Below are positions 25,931 to 34,949 of a stretch of 64,000 bases of DNA, piece after piece. Made by a program: the position numbers and the translations under genes. Below the pieces are notes generated by a model that made no database searches, was not told where the DNA came from, and was given only the letters and a program-made list of their open reading frames with translations. Every line of letters starts with the position of its first letter. Within the stretch, counting starts at the first letter, position 1. Location of the stretch: positions 2,852,001 to 2,916,000 of the forward strand of contig OZ244919.1 in assembly GCA_965221845.1 (NCBI GenBank), written 5' to 3'. The DNA is from JAJEFO01 sp965221845. GTDB taxonomy: Bacteria > Pseudomonadota > Alphaproteobacteria > Rhodobacterales > Rhodobacteraceae.

Positions 25931-25943
25931 CATGGCCCTCCGT

Positions 25944-26020
25944 CGGAGTGTAGCTCAGCCTGGTAGAGCACTGTCTTCGGGAGGCAGGGGTCGTGAGTTC
26001 GAATCTCGCCACTCCGACCA
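25944..26020 (+). tRNA. tRNA-Pro (anticodon CGG)
   Basis: The 77 bases fold as a cloverleaf. The 7-bp acceptor stem is CGGAGTG/CACTCCG, the D arm contains AGCTCAGCCTGGTAGAGC, the anticodon arm is CTGTC-TTCGGGA-GGCAG, the T loop is GTTCGAATC, and CCA is encoded. The anticodon CGG reads CCG. Confidence 0.95.
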
Positions 26021-26420
26021 GCAGCAAGACGCCCCTGCCGCCTCTTCCGGGCGTCAGCCGCGGCCTTCCGGACGGGATGCGTCCGGTGCCTTGAGGCTGC
26101 TGACGCTCCGCGCGTTTCCGGCGCCGAGGATCCTTGCGGAACGTCGATTTCCGGATGCAGGGCGAAACATGCGCAGAGGCCGTCGCCTTCCGGCAGCCGT
26201 TTCGAGATCCCCGAGGCATGCCGGTCGACGTTGAGGCCGGAGATGGACCTCTCGGCTGTCGAAACGGGTCCGGTCCGCATTTTCTCGCACGATCCCCGGC
26301 CGGCTTCGGGCCAGGACCCCGGTCCGCGGCCGCCAGGGGGCTTGGCTTGCGGACTTCGACCGCCAGAGAGAGCCTCTTGCGACCTTCCCGCCTTGAGCGT
26401 GAGCGCCCTCTGCCAGATCC
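26021..26420. other. intergenic stretch, no gene seen
   Basis: About 400 bases between tRNA-Pro and the terminator of the sugar transporter operon. The frames present are low-complexity shadows without recognisable domains. Confidence 0.5.
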
Positions 26421-26448
26421 TGCCGGCGCCGCCTGGGCGGCGCCGGCA
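26421..26448 (-). terminator. terminator of the polyol/sugar ABC operon
   Basis: A 13-bp perfect stem (TGCCGGCGCCGCC) with a very short loop lies 24 bases after the stop of the binding-protein gene. No T run follows, as is often the case in high-GC genomes. Confidence 0.65.
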
Positions 26449-26472
26449 GGCATTTGCGCTTTCGACCCTATC

Positions 26473-27453
26473 TCACTGCACGCAGGTGTCGACGTTGTCG
26501 TTGTTGCAGACATCGAGGCCGGTGTAGATCGGGTCGTCGACCGACTTGCCCTCTGCGATGTCCTTGAGGACGTGCATGGCCTTGTAGCCCATCTCGAAGG
26601 GGCGCTGCCCGACAAGGCCGTTGCCCAGGCCGTCCCTCGTCTGCTCAAGCTGCATCGGCAACGTGTCGGCCACGACGATGGTCAGGTCGCCCGCGTCCAT
26701 CTTGGCCTTGTAGGGTTCGGCGGCCTGACGGTAGGCGTTGTCAAACCACTGGGTGAACGCGCCGGTGGAGAGGAAGGCGGTCAGGCCGGGGTTCGCTGCC
26801 AGAATGTCGGCCATGCCCTGGACGGCAACGTTGCCGTCGTCATTCGTGATCAGCGGGCAGCCCGCAATCTCCGTCCAGCCGCCTTCGCCTGAGAGGGCCT
26901 TCCCCGGAGGGGTGCCCGTGTCCGTTCCGGCCAGCGTGTCACGTGCGCCTTTCAGGCGCTCGTTGTGGTTTGCCGCCGCGGCGCCGCCTGTCTGCAGGCA
27001 GATAGTCCCGCCGTCAGCGTGACGGGCCTGGACCAGCTTCGCCAGGTTCACGCCGATGTCGTAGTTGTTGGTGCCGACATAGGTCGTGCGCAGGCCGGCG
27101 TCTTCAGGCAGCAGGTCGGAATCCCATGTCATCACGGGAATGCCCGCGGCGACGGCCGCCTCCAGCACCTTGCCCATCGCCGGAGCGTTGGACGGAGCGA
27201 CGGCGATTCCGTCGATGCCCTTGGTGATGAGGTCCTGCACGATCTGGATCTGCTCAAGCTCGGTGTGCTCGCCGGGGCCGATGTATTCGCAGGTGACGTC
27301 GGCCAGCTCTTCCTGAGCCTTGTAGCAGCCGTCGCGTGCCAGATCGAAGAACGGGTTGTTCATCGCCTTGGGCACCAGGGCGAAGGTGTATTCGGCCGAA
27401 GCCATCGCCGGCGCCAGGGCGGCCAGTGCAGTAACAGTCAGAAGTCTCTTCAT
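26473..27453 (-). CDS. sugar ABC transporter substrate-binding protein (ribose/inositol type)
   Basis: 326 residues with a signal peptide (MKRLLTVTALAALAPAMASA). The periplasmic-binding-protein-like I fold of the RbsB family is clear: TFALVPKAMNNPFFD, IDGIAVAPSNAPAMG, IPVMTWDSDLLP and TTYVGTNNYDIGVNLAKLV. It would capture a sugar or cyclic polyol in the periplasm. The ribosome site is a perfect AAGGAGGT. It is the last gene of an operon that starts with inositol-type genes at 32.4 kb; binding proteins are usually first, so the order is unusual. Inositol or a related polyol is the most likely ligand from context only. Confidence 0.9.
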   Translation of the reverse strand: MKRLLTVTALAALAPAMASAEYTFALVPKAMNNPFFDLARDGCYKAQEELADVTCEYIGPGEHTELEQIQIVQDLITKGIDGIAVAPSNAPAMGKVLEAAVAAGIPVMTWDSDLLPEDAGLRTTYVGTNNYDIGVNLAKLVQARHADGGTICLQTGGAAAANHNERLKGARDTLAGTDTGTPPGKALSGEGGWTEIAGCPLITNDDGNVAVQGMADILAANPGLTAFLSTGAFTQWFDNAYRQAAEPYKAKMDAGDLTIVVADTLPMQLEQTRDGLGNGLVGQRPFEMGYKAMHVLKDIAEGKSVDDPIYTGLDVCNNDNVDTCVQ

Positions 27454-27486
27454 TTCAAACCTCCTTGAGAAGAGTTGGATTTGGGG

Positions 27487-28509
27487 TCACTTTCCCCCGC
27501 GATTGCGGACCTGTTCCAGAAGAACTGCGAGAATGAGGAACAGCCCCACGAAGAACTGCTGCCAAAGCGCCGGTATGCCGGCGAGCAGAAGCGAGTTTCG
27601 GATGAGCTCGATCAGGGCGGCGCCGATGGGCGCGCCGAACGCAAAGACGATGCCGCCCATCAGGTTGGCGCCGCCAATCACGGTCGCCGCGATCACCGTC
27701 AGCTCCCAGGTGAAGCCCATGCCGTTGGTCACCGAGCCGGTGTAGCCGACGAACAGGAACGCCGAGAGCCCTGCACAAAGCGAGCAGACGACATAGACTG
27801 ACACGACGATGCGTTCCACCGGGATGCCGGCGAGTCTGGCCGCATGCGCGTTGCCGCCGATGGCGACGACCCAGCGGCCCCAGGTGGTGAAGCGCCAGAC
27901 CCACCAGAACGCTGCCGTCAGGACGATGAGCACCCAGACCACGTTGGGCACGCCCAGAACGCTTTCGCCCCCGATCCATTCGAAGAGATCCTGGTCGGGG
28001 CCGAACTGGTAGATCATCTGGTTGTTGGAAACGACACGCGCCAGGGAAACGACGATCGACAGCATGCCGAGCGTGACCACGAACGGCGGCATTCGGAGAT
28101 AGGCGATGAGAGCGCCGTTCACCAGGCCCACGGCGGCGGCGACCAGCATGCAGCCCAGGAACCCGAGTTCGATGCCATGGCCGGCCTGCATGATCAGGCC
28201 TGTCACGATTCCGGACAGGCCGACCAGCGATCCGACGCTGAGGTCGATGCCTGCGGTGCAAATCACCGCGGACATGCCGAGGGCCATGATTCCGAAGAAC
28301 GCCATGTTGCGCGTGATGTTGAAGATGTTGCGTTCGGTCATGAAGGCGTCGGAGACGAAGCTCATGACGAGCCCGAGCGTCACGAGGGCGAGCAAGACCC
28401 AGAAGGGCTGCGTGCGCAGGATGGCCGCAAGGCCCGACACCTCCTGGCGCGAGGTGATGCTTTCGTCTATTGCGGCGTGATCTTCCTGGTTTCGTGTCGA
28501 ATCGGTCAT
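27487..28509 (-). CDS. sugar ABC transporter permease (RbsC-like)
   Basis: 340 residues with about ten transmembrane segments. ICTAGIDLSVGSLVGLSGIV and FGAPIGAALIELIRNSL are the RbsC/XylH signatures, and GGNAHAARLAGIPVERI contains the cytoplasmic loop that docks with the ATPase. It overlaps the ATPase gene by four bases and is followed by the binding-protein gene after 33 bases. Confidence 0.92.
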   Translation of the reverse strand: MTDSTRNQEDHAAIDESITSRQEVSGLAAILRTQPFWVLLALVTLGLVMSFVSDAFMTERNIFNITRNMAFFGIMALGMSAVICTAGIDLSVGSLVGLSGIVTGLIMQAGHGIELGFLGCMLVAAAVGLVNGALIAYLRMPPFVVTLGMLSIVVSLARVVSNNQMIYQFGPDQDLFEWIGGESVLGVPNVVWVLIVLTAAFWWVWRFTTWGRWVVAIGGNAHAARLAGIPVERIVVSVYVVCSLCAGLSAFLFVGYTGSVTNGMGFTWELTVIAATVIGGANLMGGIVFAFGAPIGAALIELIRNSLLLAGIPALWQQFFVGLFLILAVLLEQVRNRGGK

Positions 28510-29246
28510 GCTGCTTCGATCGCCCCGATGATGAGCCCGGTCACTTCTTCCGGCGTGGTTTCGCTGATTCGCTTGTCGGCCACCTTGGCGCCGCGCCGCA
28601 ACACGGCCACGCGGTCGCAGACCTCGAAGACGTCGGGCATCCTGTGGGAGACAAGGATCACGGCATGGCCTGTGTCCTTGAGCTGATGGATCAGGGCAAG
28701 GACCTCCTTCACCTGACGGACCGAGATCGCAGCGGTGGGCTCGTCCATCAGGACCAGCTTCGGGTTCGAAAGGCGCGTCCGTGCGATTGCCACGGCCTGC
28801 CGCTGGCCTCCCGACATCTGCCGGACCAGGTCGCGCGGGCGCGTTTCCGACTTGAGCTCCGTGAAGAGCTCGCCTGCACGCCTGTACATGGCGCCGTGGT
28901 CAAGCATGGAGAACGGCCCGGCCTTCCTCTTCATCTCGCGACCCAGGAACACGTTGGCCCCGGCAGTCAGGTTGTCGCAAAGCGCGAGATCCTGGTACAC
29001 GATCTCGATTCCTGCCTGTCGCGCATCAATGGGCTTCTGGAACTCGACCGAACTGCCTTCGATCCGTATCTCGCCCGACGTCGGAAGGAAGTTCCCGGCG
29101 ACTATCTTCATGAGCGTGGACTTGCCCGCGCCGTTGTCCCCCATCAGCCCGACGGCCTCGCCCTGCGCGACATCAAGGTCCACGCCCTGCAGGGCATGGA
29201 TCGCGCCAAAGTTCTTCGTGATGCCCCTGAGCTCCAGAAGGCTCAT
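28506..29246 (-). CDS. sugar ABC transporter ATPase, single-domain
   Basis: 246 residues: Walker A GDNGAGKST at 36-44, signature MSGGQRQAVAIAR near 148, Walker B LVLMDEPTAAIS near 170 and the H-loop in ILVSHRM. Unlike RbsA (about 500 residues, two ATPase domains), this is a half-size subunit that would act as a homodimer, the form found with many alphaproteobacterial polyol importers. The start MSLLELRGITKNF at 29246 fits the family; upstream codons belong to the preceding dehydrogenase gene. Confidence 0.92.
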   Translation of the reverse strand: MSLLELRGITKNFGAIHALQGVDLDVAQGEAVGLMGDNGAGKSTLMKIVAGNFLPTSGEIRIEGSSVEFQKPIDARQAGIEIVYQDLALCDNLTAGANVFLGREMKRKAGPFSMLDHGAMYRRAGELFTELKSETRPRDLVRQMSGGQRQAVAIARTRLSNPKLVLMDEPTAAISVRQVKEVLALIHQLKDTGHAVILVSHRMPDVFEVCDRVAVLRRGAKVADKRISETTPEEVTGLIIGAIEAA

Positions 29247-29265
29247 CCTGCCCGCCTCTCGCGCT

Positions 29266-30283
29266 TCATGTTTCCTGCCCGGCTTTGGAGTAGAGTGCCG
29301 GCATTTCCGCCAGTTCGATGCCAATGCGGGTTCCGGCTTCCAGCGACGCGACTCCGGCTTTCGCAACGGCGGTCGCGCAGTATCCGTCCCAGGCATTGGC
29401 CGCGGACGGATCCGGCCTTTCCCCGATCACGCCGTTCAGCCATGCCTTGTCCTGCCGCCGGTACGCATCCGCAAAACGCGGCCGCCAGTCCTCGGGGTAT
29501 CTTCTGGTCGACTGCAGGGCCATGTCGCGACTTGCGTGCACCGGCGTTTCGAGGTTGACCGACCCCCGGTCGCCCACCAGTTCGCCCCGGACGTCATAGC
29601 CATAGGCCGCGTTGTTGTTCACTTCGATGCTCACAAGCTGGCCGCCAACGGTTTCCAGAACCATCACGACGGGCGCTGCCGCAGCCGTCCCCTTCCCTTG
29701 GAACGCGGTGACGGACATGTACTCGGCGCCGAGAACGTAGCGGCCTATGTCGATGTCATGCGGCGCCGAATTGGAGATGGCCATCCGGCCCGTGAACCAG
29801 TCGGGGGCCTTCACGTTGCGATGGAAACTGTGCATCATCACGGCCTTGCCCAGAGCGCCTTCGTCAAGCGCGGCCTTCATTGCAACGTAGGACTGATCGA
29901 ATCGACGCATGAATCCCGTCTGGACCAGGGCGCGTCCGGCCCGCGCTTCGGCCGCCATCACCTCGAGGCATTCCCCCGGACGTGGGCGCGAGCGGCTTCT
30001 CGCAGAGCGTCGGCTTTGCCGCCTCGATCGCGGCAATGGCCAGGGCTGCATGGGTCTCGTCCGGGCTCGCGATCAGCGTCGCGTCGACGTCGGGTCGCGC
30101 GACGGTTTCCATGGCATCGGTCGCGACGTCCGATGCCCCCAGCGCGTCCGCGACGTTGCGTGCGCGTTCCTCGCTTGCGTCACAGACGACCTGCAGGTGC
30201 GCGCCGGGCAGGTCCTCGGCCATGATCCGGGCGTGATCGCTTCCCATGATGCCTGCCCCTATGACGGCGACGCGTACGCTCAT
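29266..30283 (-). pseudogene. Gfo/Idh/MocA family dehydrogenase with one frameshift
   Basis: The N-terminal half from MSVRVAVIGAGIMGSDHARI (30283) to TLCEKPLAPTSG and the C-terminal half from ECLEVMAAEARAG to the stop at 29266 belong to one protein of about 338 residues. They lie in different frames. The shift is at a run of five G (plus-strand C 29973-29977); four G would restore the frame. The NAD loop (GAGIMG), the EKP motif and FMRRFDQSY and GRYVLGAE are all conserved, so the gene was intact very recently or the extra base is a sequencing error. It would act as an inositol or related polyol dehydrogenase. Confidence 0.7.
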
Positions 30284-30287
30284 GCTC

Positions 30288-31103
30288 CTACCCTGCCAGC
30301 TTCCCGGAGGGGCCCGGGGCCTGGCCATCGTAGCCGCCCCAGACCGACTGATCGAAATGGATGACCGATCCTGTCATCATCCCGCTGTCGCCTGACGCCA
30401 GGAACAGCACCGCTCGGGCGACCTCTTCAGGGTCGAGAAGCCGTCCAAAGGGGAGACCCGCCTTTGCCTTGGCTTCCCAGTCGGGATCGCCCGACTCCTT
30501 GAGCTGCAGGGCCCGTTCGTGGTCCGACGCCATCCAGCCGATGTCGAGCTGGTTTACATGCACCCGGTTTCGCATCAGCGCGTAGCCGGCGCTTCGGGTC
30601 AAGGTCGAAAGCGCAGCCTTGGATGCGCAGTATGGCGCGATGAAAGGCTGCCCGGCGCGCGAAGAGGTCGAGCCGATGTTGACGATGCGGCCGCCGGTGC
30701 CCTCGCGCTCCATGACCCGGACCGCGTCCTGCATCAGGAAGAACGGCGCACGGGCGTTGACGGCGAAGATGGCGTCGAAGAGCTCGGGAGTGGTGTTCAG
30801 GAGGTTCCCGCGATCGGTCAGGCCGGCGGCGTTCACGAGGATGTCGACGCGCCCGAACATGGCGTCCGCGGCGGGGATGATCGCCCGGACGTCCCTGATC
30901 TCTCCAAGATCGGCGGCAATCATCTCGACCGGCACGCCCGTCTCGCTCGTGACGGCATCGGCCAGCTTCCGGCCTTTCTCCGCCCCGCGCCCGACGATGG
31001 CCATGCCTTCCGCCCCCGCCTTGGAGAAGAGCCGCGCAATCGCGGCGCCAAGCCCCTGGGTGCCGCCGGTGATGACGGCGACCTTGCCGTCGATCCGGTT
31101 CAT
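30288..31103 (-). CDS. SDR family oxidoreductase
   Basis: 271 residues. Classical SDR features are AVITGGTQGLGAAIA (cofactor loop), DILVNAAG, NIGSTSSRAGQP with the catalytic serine, and the catalytic pair in PYCASKAALS. VHFDQSVWGGYD at the C-terminus resembles polyol dehydrogenases in inositol and galactitol clusters. It overlaps iolE by four bases and lies 4 bases before the Gfo/Idh/MocA gene. A sugar or cyclitol dehydrogenase role is inferred from context. Confidence 0.87.
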   Translation of the reverse strand: MNRIDGKVAVITGGTQGLGAAIARLFSKAGAEGMAIVGRGAEKGRKLADAVTSETGVPVEMIAADLGEIRDVRAIIPAADAMFGRVDILVNAAGLTDRGNLLNTTPELFDAIFAVNARAPFFLMQDAVRVMEREGTGGRIVNIGSTSSRAGQPFIAPYCASKAALSTLTRSAGYALMRNRVHVNQLDIGWMASDHERALQLKESGDPDWEAKAKAGLPFGRLLDPEEVARAVLFLASGDSGMMTGSVIHFDQSVWGGYDGQAPGPSGKLAG

Positions 31104-31996
31104 GCCACCACCTCGTAGCCTGCGGCATTCAACGCCCGGAAAAGTTCCGCCCGGCCCTTCCTGGCCATCTCCAGCGGGGGATTGGCGACAGGGTCCTGTT
31201 CCGCCTCGATCACGAACCAGCCTTCATATTTCCGTTTGGCAAGCGCCTCGGCAATGGCCTTGAAATCCAGGGAACCGTCGCCGGGCACCGTGAAGGCGCC
31301 CTTGATGACGGCGTCCGTGAACGACTCCTCCGCCCTGTCCAGACCGTTCACCACGTCTGCGCGGATGTCCTTGGCATGCACGTGGGCAATGCGTGCGTGA
31401 TGGTTTTCTATCACGCGAAAGCTGTCGCCGCCGGCAAAGGCCATATGCCCCGTGTCGAAGAGCAGCGGCACCGACGAGTGCTTCATGAACAGGTCCAGCT
31501 CCTGTTCGGTTTCGACAGCGGCCGCCATGTGGTGGTGGTAGGCCAGAGGCATGCCTTCCTTCGCGCACCATTCCGCGAAGTCGGAAACCTTGCGGCCGTA
31601 GCCGGCCATCTCGCCTTCGTTGAGCCTCGGCTTTCGGTTCAGCGGGATCGTCCGGTTCCCCTGGACCGAACGGGCCGTCTCGCCATAGACGATGCAGGGT
31701 GCGCGTGCCGCCTTGAAGAACTCATGCTGTTCGGCGATCCGGTCCTTCTCGACCTCGACGTCACCATCGAGCAGGAGCCCGGAGAACCAGCCGCCACAGA
31801 CCGAGATGCCGGATTCGTCGAGGATGGCGCCCAGATCGGCCATGTTCATGGGGAACCGGCGGCCGGTTTCCATGCCTGTCAGGCCCGCCTCGGACGCCTG
31901 ACGCAGGCATTCCTCGAGGCTGACGTCATCCGACAGCTCCGGGAGATCGTCGTTCCACCACGCGATGGGCGCGATGCCAATCCTGGCTTCAGGCAT
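31100..31996 (-). CDS. iolE: myo-inosose-2 dehydratase-like TIM-barrel protein
   Basis: 298 residues from MPEARIGIAPIAWWNDDLPE, the IolE opening. GMETGRRFPM, LAYHHHMAAAVETEQELDLF and VPLLFDTGHMAFAGGD then HVHAKDIRADV contain the metal-binding Glu, Asp and His residues of the xylose-isomerase-like barrel, and FVIEAEQDP is the IolE C-terminal glutamate motif. It dehydrates 2-keto-myo-inositol to the trihydroxycyclohexadione used by IolD. It lies directly after a truncated iolD paralogue. Confidence 0.88.
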   Translation of the reverse strand: MPEARIGIAPIAWWNDDLPELSDDVSLEECLRQASEAGLTGMETGRRFPMNMADLGAILDESGISVCGGWFSGLLLDGDVEVEKDRIAEQHEFFKAARAPCIVYGETARSVQGNRTIPLNRKPRLNEGEMAGYGRKVSDFAEWCAKEGMPLAYHHHMAAAVETEQELDLFMKHSSVPLLFDTGHMAFAGGDSFRVIENHHARIAHVHAKDIRADVVNGLDRAEESFTDAVIKGAFTVPGDGSLDFKAIAEALAKRKYEGWFVIEAEQDPVANPPLEMARKGRAELFRALNAAGYEVVA

Positions 31997-32459
31997 GCGA
32001 TTCAGACTCCGAGCCTCTGTCCCTTGCCGACTTCCTCCTGACCGGCCCGAGCCTCTTGCACGCTCTCGCGTGGCGAGACCTCCGGCAGACCTCCGGCACA
32101 CCCACGTGCCAGCCGGCCCCGCCAGGGGTCCGGGCGCAGGCGTCGGATGCAATGCTCAGGACGGTCGTGGCGCCTGGTCCGACGGAAGATGTCGCCACCA
32201 TGACTTGGCGACGCCTCTTCGCCCCGGCGTAGGCAATTGCTGCCAGGGCCATGGACTGCTCGTTCTGGCCGCGCCACATGGGCAATTGATCCTGCACGCG
32301 ATCCAAGGCTCCGGCGAGACAGGTCACGTTGCCGTGGCCAAGGATTCCGAAGACTCCCGCAAGCAGGGGAACGCGCTCCTCGTCAATCTCGATGAACCGG
32401 CTGCACAGACAGCGCACAACCGCCTGAGCCATCGTCAGGCGCTCGGTCTTCGCGGCCAT
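31989..32459 (-). pseudogene. truncated iolD paralogue
   Basis: A good ribosome site (GGGAGGAGCGGG) and ATG open MAAKTERLTMAQAVVRCLCS, then FIEIDEERVPLLAGVFGILG, HGNVTCLAGAL, MWRGQNEQSMALAA and SSVGPGATT. This is the first 100 or so residues of IolD (ThDP-dependent cyclohexane-dione hydrolase), about 50 percent identical by eye to the complete copy at 54 kb. After GPGATT the sequence diverges into arginine-rich residues, and the ThDP-binding C-terminal domain is missing. The frame overlaps iolE by 8 bases. Only the complete IolD at 52.3 kb can be functional. Confidence 0.8.
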
Positions 32460-32499
32460 TCCCGCTCCTCCCGAAGTGCCTTCCCGGGCACCCCTTGAA

Positions 32500-32545
32500 T
32501 TGATTGTTGACAATGCAAGCATTTTGCAACGAGCATTGCAACAGC
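32500..32545. promoter_or_regulatory. divergent polyol operon control region with TTGCAA inverted repeat
   Basis: The 100 bases between the iolD stub (minus) and iolG (plus) contain TTGACA (32507-32512, a possible -35) and TTGCAA at 32524-32529 and 32536-32541, 6 bases apart, forming an inverted repeat of palindromic half-sites. A third TGCAA lies just upstream. Similar TTGC-AAC palindromes lie before iolD at 54.2 kb. This is a candidate operator for the RpiR-type regulator encoded at 38.9 kb. Confidence 0.45.
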
Positions 32546-32562
32546 AATCCTGGGAGGGGCCC

Positions 32563-33570
32563 TTGGCAAGAATCTCCGTGCTCGGGTGCGGCCGCATCGG
32601 TCGCATGCATGCAGGCAACATAGCGGCCCATTCCCGGGCGGAGCTCGCGGGCGTCTTTGACGTCCATGCGCCGTCCGCGCAAGACGTTGCAGGAAGGCAC
32701 GGAGTCGAGAGCTTCGCCTCGGCTGACGAGGCGATCACCTCGGACAAGGTCGACGGAGTCCTGATCGCGACTCCCACGGTCACGCACGTCGAGCTTCTCG
32801 AAGCTTCGGTGAAGGCGGGCAAGCCGGTGCTTTGCGAAAAGCCGATCGACCTGTCGCTGGCGCGCGTGGATGCATTGAAGGAGCGGATCGCCGGCACGGA
32901 CGTGCCCGTCATGCTGGGCTTCGTGCGCCGCTTCGATCCGGGCCATTCGGCCGCCCGGCAGGCTTCCGCATGCGGTGAAATCGGCGAGCTCCGCCAGGTG
33001 ATCATCACCTCCCGCGATCCGGGCATGGCGCCCGATGGCTATATCGAGACTTCAGGCGGCATCTTTCGCGACATGACCATCCACGACCTGGACCTGGCGC
33101 GGTTCATGCTGGGAGAGGAAGTTGCCGAGGTGACCGCCGCGGGATCGCGGCTGGTGGATCCCGAACTCATGAAGAGATGCGATGACTTCGACACCGTCGT
33201 CGTGACGCTCGTCACCGAAAGCGGCAAGCAGGCTGTCATCACCAACTCGCGCGAAGCCGTCTACGGCTATGACCAGCGCGTTGAGCTCTTTGGTTCAAGA
33301 GGCATGGTGATTTCCGAGAACCGCCGGGAAAACCTGGTGACCAGGCATGTGGCCGGGTCCACCAATGTCGCGGCTCCGCTCCAGCACTTCTTCATCGAGC
33401 GCTACGGCGAGGCCTTCGACGCGGAGATCGGCCATTTCGTCGAGTCGATCGAGAGCGGCGCACCCGTCCCGGTCGGTTTCGAGGACGGGCGTCTTGCGCT
33501 GCTCCTGGCCGATGCCTGCTTCAGGTCGGTCGCGGAAGGCAGGACGATCAAGACCGGCGAGACTGGATAG
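32563..33570 (+). CDS. iolG: inositol 2-dehydrogenase (Gfo/Idh/MocA family)
   Basis: 335 residues from a TTG with TGGGAGGGG upstream. ISVLGCGRIGRMHAGNIAAH is the Rossmann loop, VLCEKPIDL (about 90) the family EKP motif with the catalytic lysine, and GGIFRDMTIHDLDLARFML the conserved substrate-binding helix with Asp and His. FIERYGEAFDAEIGHFV is characteristic of IolG. It oxidises myo-inositol to 2-keto-myo-inositol. It is divergent from the iolE-ABC operon and begins the plus-strand operon ending at the IS insertion. An earlier in-frame ATG would place the start inside the control region and is less likely. Confidence 0.9.
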   Translation: MARISVLGCGRIGRMHAGNIAAHSRAELAGVFDVHAPSAQDVAGRHGVESFASADEAITSDKVDGVLIATPTVTHVELLEASVKAGKPVLCEKPIDLSLARVDALKERIAGTDVPVMLGFVRRFDPGHSAARQASACGEIGELRQVIITSRDPGMAPDGYIETSGGIFRDMTIHDLDLARFMLGEEVAEVTAAGSRLVDPELMKRCDDFDTVVVTLVTESGKQAVITNSREAVYGYDQRVELFGSRGMVISENRRENLVTRHVAGSTNVAAPLQHFFIERYGEAFDAEIGHFVESIESGAPVPVGFEDGRLALLLADACFRSVAEGRTIKTGETG

Positions 33571-33573
33571 CGC

Positions 33574-34940
33574 ATGTACGAGACCTTCGGGCTCTTCACG
33601 GGCGACAGCCGGATCAGGGGCGGAAATTCGCCGGAGGCGTTCTCGCCCGTCAGCGAAAGGTCTCCGGGCGCTGTCTGCATTGCGGCGCCCGAAGATGCCC
33701 GATCCGCGATCGATGCGGCGGCAGATGCGCTCGCGCCCTTGCCCGCCCCGGGGGGATTCGGCCGTGCCGATGCGCTGCACAGGGTGGCGGAGGAGATGGC
33801 GCGAAGGGCGGATGAAGCGACCAGGACGATCTCGGCCGAGACCGGCAAGCCGCTTGTCCAGTCCGGCCGCGGGCGGGGCCTCGCCTGCGATCAGTCCCGC
33901 CGGCACGCCGAAGAGGCGCGGCGCATACACGGCCGGACAGCTGGAAGCCGAGTGCCCGGCGGGCGCTTCGAGATCAGGCGCGAGCCCGTCGGGATCGCAG
34001 GGGCCTTCACCGCCTGGAACTTCCCGGCGGCCCTTCCCGCACGCAAATCGGCACCCGCACTTGCAGCCGGATGTCCCGTCATCCTGCGCCAGTCCTCCCA
34101 GCCCCCGGGTGCCGCGATCATCCCGGCAGGCTGCCTGCGCGCCGGGGACCTCCCTGACGGCGCAGCCATTCTTGTGATCGGCGTGGCGGGCGACGCCTGC
34201 GTGCCGATCATGGCTGATCCGCGGGTTCGGAAGCTCTCGCGCACCGGTTCAACCGGGGCGGGAGGGCAGATGATCCGAGATGCTGCGGAAACGGTCAAGA
34301 AGGCGTCCATGGAGCTGGGCGGAAATGCGCCGCTGATCGTTCTTGACGATGCCGGTCTCGACATGGCGCTCGAGGCGAGCGTTCCCGCGAAACATGCGAA
34401 TTGCGGACAGGCCTGCGTTGTGCCGGACCGGTTCTTCGTCCACGAGAGCCTCCGTGACCACTTTGTCGAAGGCTTCTTGGAGCGTGCCGGCAAGATCAAG
34501 CTCGGTCACGGCCTTGATCCCGAAACCGGGATGGGGCCGCTGATCGAGTCTGGCAGGCCGGAGTCCGTTGACGGCATGGTGCGGCCTGCGGTGGCGGATT
34601 GCGCGACGCTCGCCCTGGAAGGCAAGCGCGCGGCCGAATTCAACGAGGGCCATTTCTGCGAGCCGACGGTCCTGACCGGCGTGACCGACGAGATGACGGC
34701 CTTTGCGGACGAAGAGGAAGCGCTTCGGCGCGCCAACAGTCCGACCATGGGCCTTTCGGCCTACGCCTTCACGCCCTCGCCTGACCGGGCGCGCCGGGCA
34801 GCTGGAGCGCTGAGGTCCGGCATGGCGGGAGTCAACAGCTTCGCCCTCGCAGCCGCAGAGGCCCTCCTGGCGGCGCAAGCCGCTCGGGCTTGGGCCGTGA
34901 GGGCAGCAGGGAGGGGATCGACGACTGCCTCGAGTTCTGA
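33574..34940 (+). pseudogene. aldehyde dehydrogenase, decaying
   Basis: The gene begins 4 bases after iolG. Aldehyde dehydrogenase motifs persist: ETGKPLVQS, GAFTAWNFPAALPARK, KKASMELGGNAPLIV and CGQACVVPDRFFVHE with the catalytic cysteine. However, the invariant ETFGPV block is deleted between EMTAFADE and EEALRRAN, a segment near residues 100-120 is scrambled, and near 34880 the frame shifts: the true C-terminus GREGSREGIDDCLEF ends at 34940 in another frame. At about 455 residues it is shorter than the usual 480. It was probably a succinate-semialdehyde dehydrogenase-like enzyme and is unlikely to be active. Confidence 0.75.
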
Positions 34941-34949
34941 GGTGCGAGG

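Noticed and set aside
25894..26280. Minus-strand frame over the tRNA encoding GEIRTHDPCLPKTVLYQ
   Set aside because: This is the well-known spurious translation of the antisense strand of a tRNA gene, not a protein.
32476..32562. An earlier start for iolG inside the control region
   Set aside because: The extension (MPSRAPLELIVDNASILQ) has no family similarity, while the TTG at 32563 has a strong ribosome site and begins right before the Rossmann loop.
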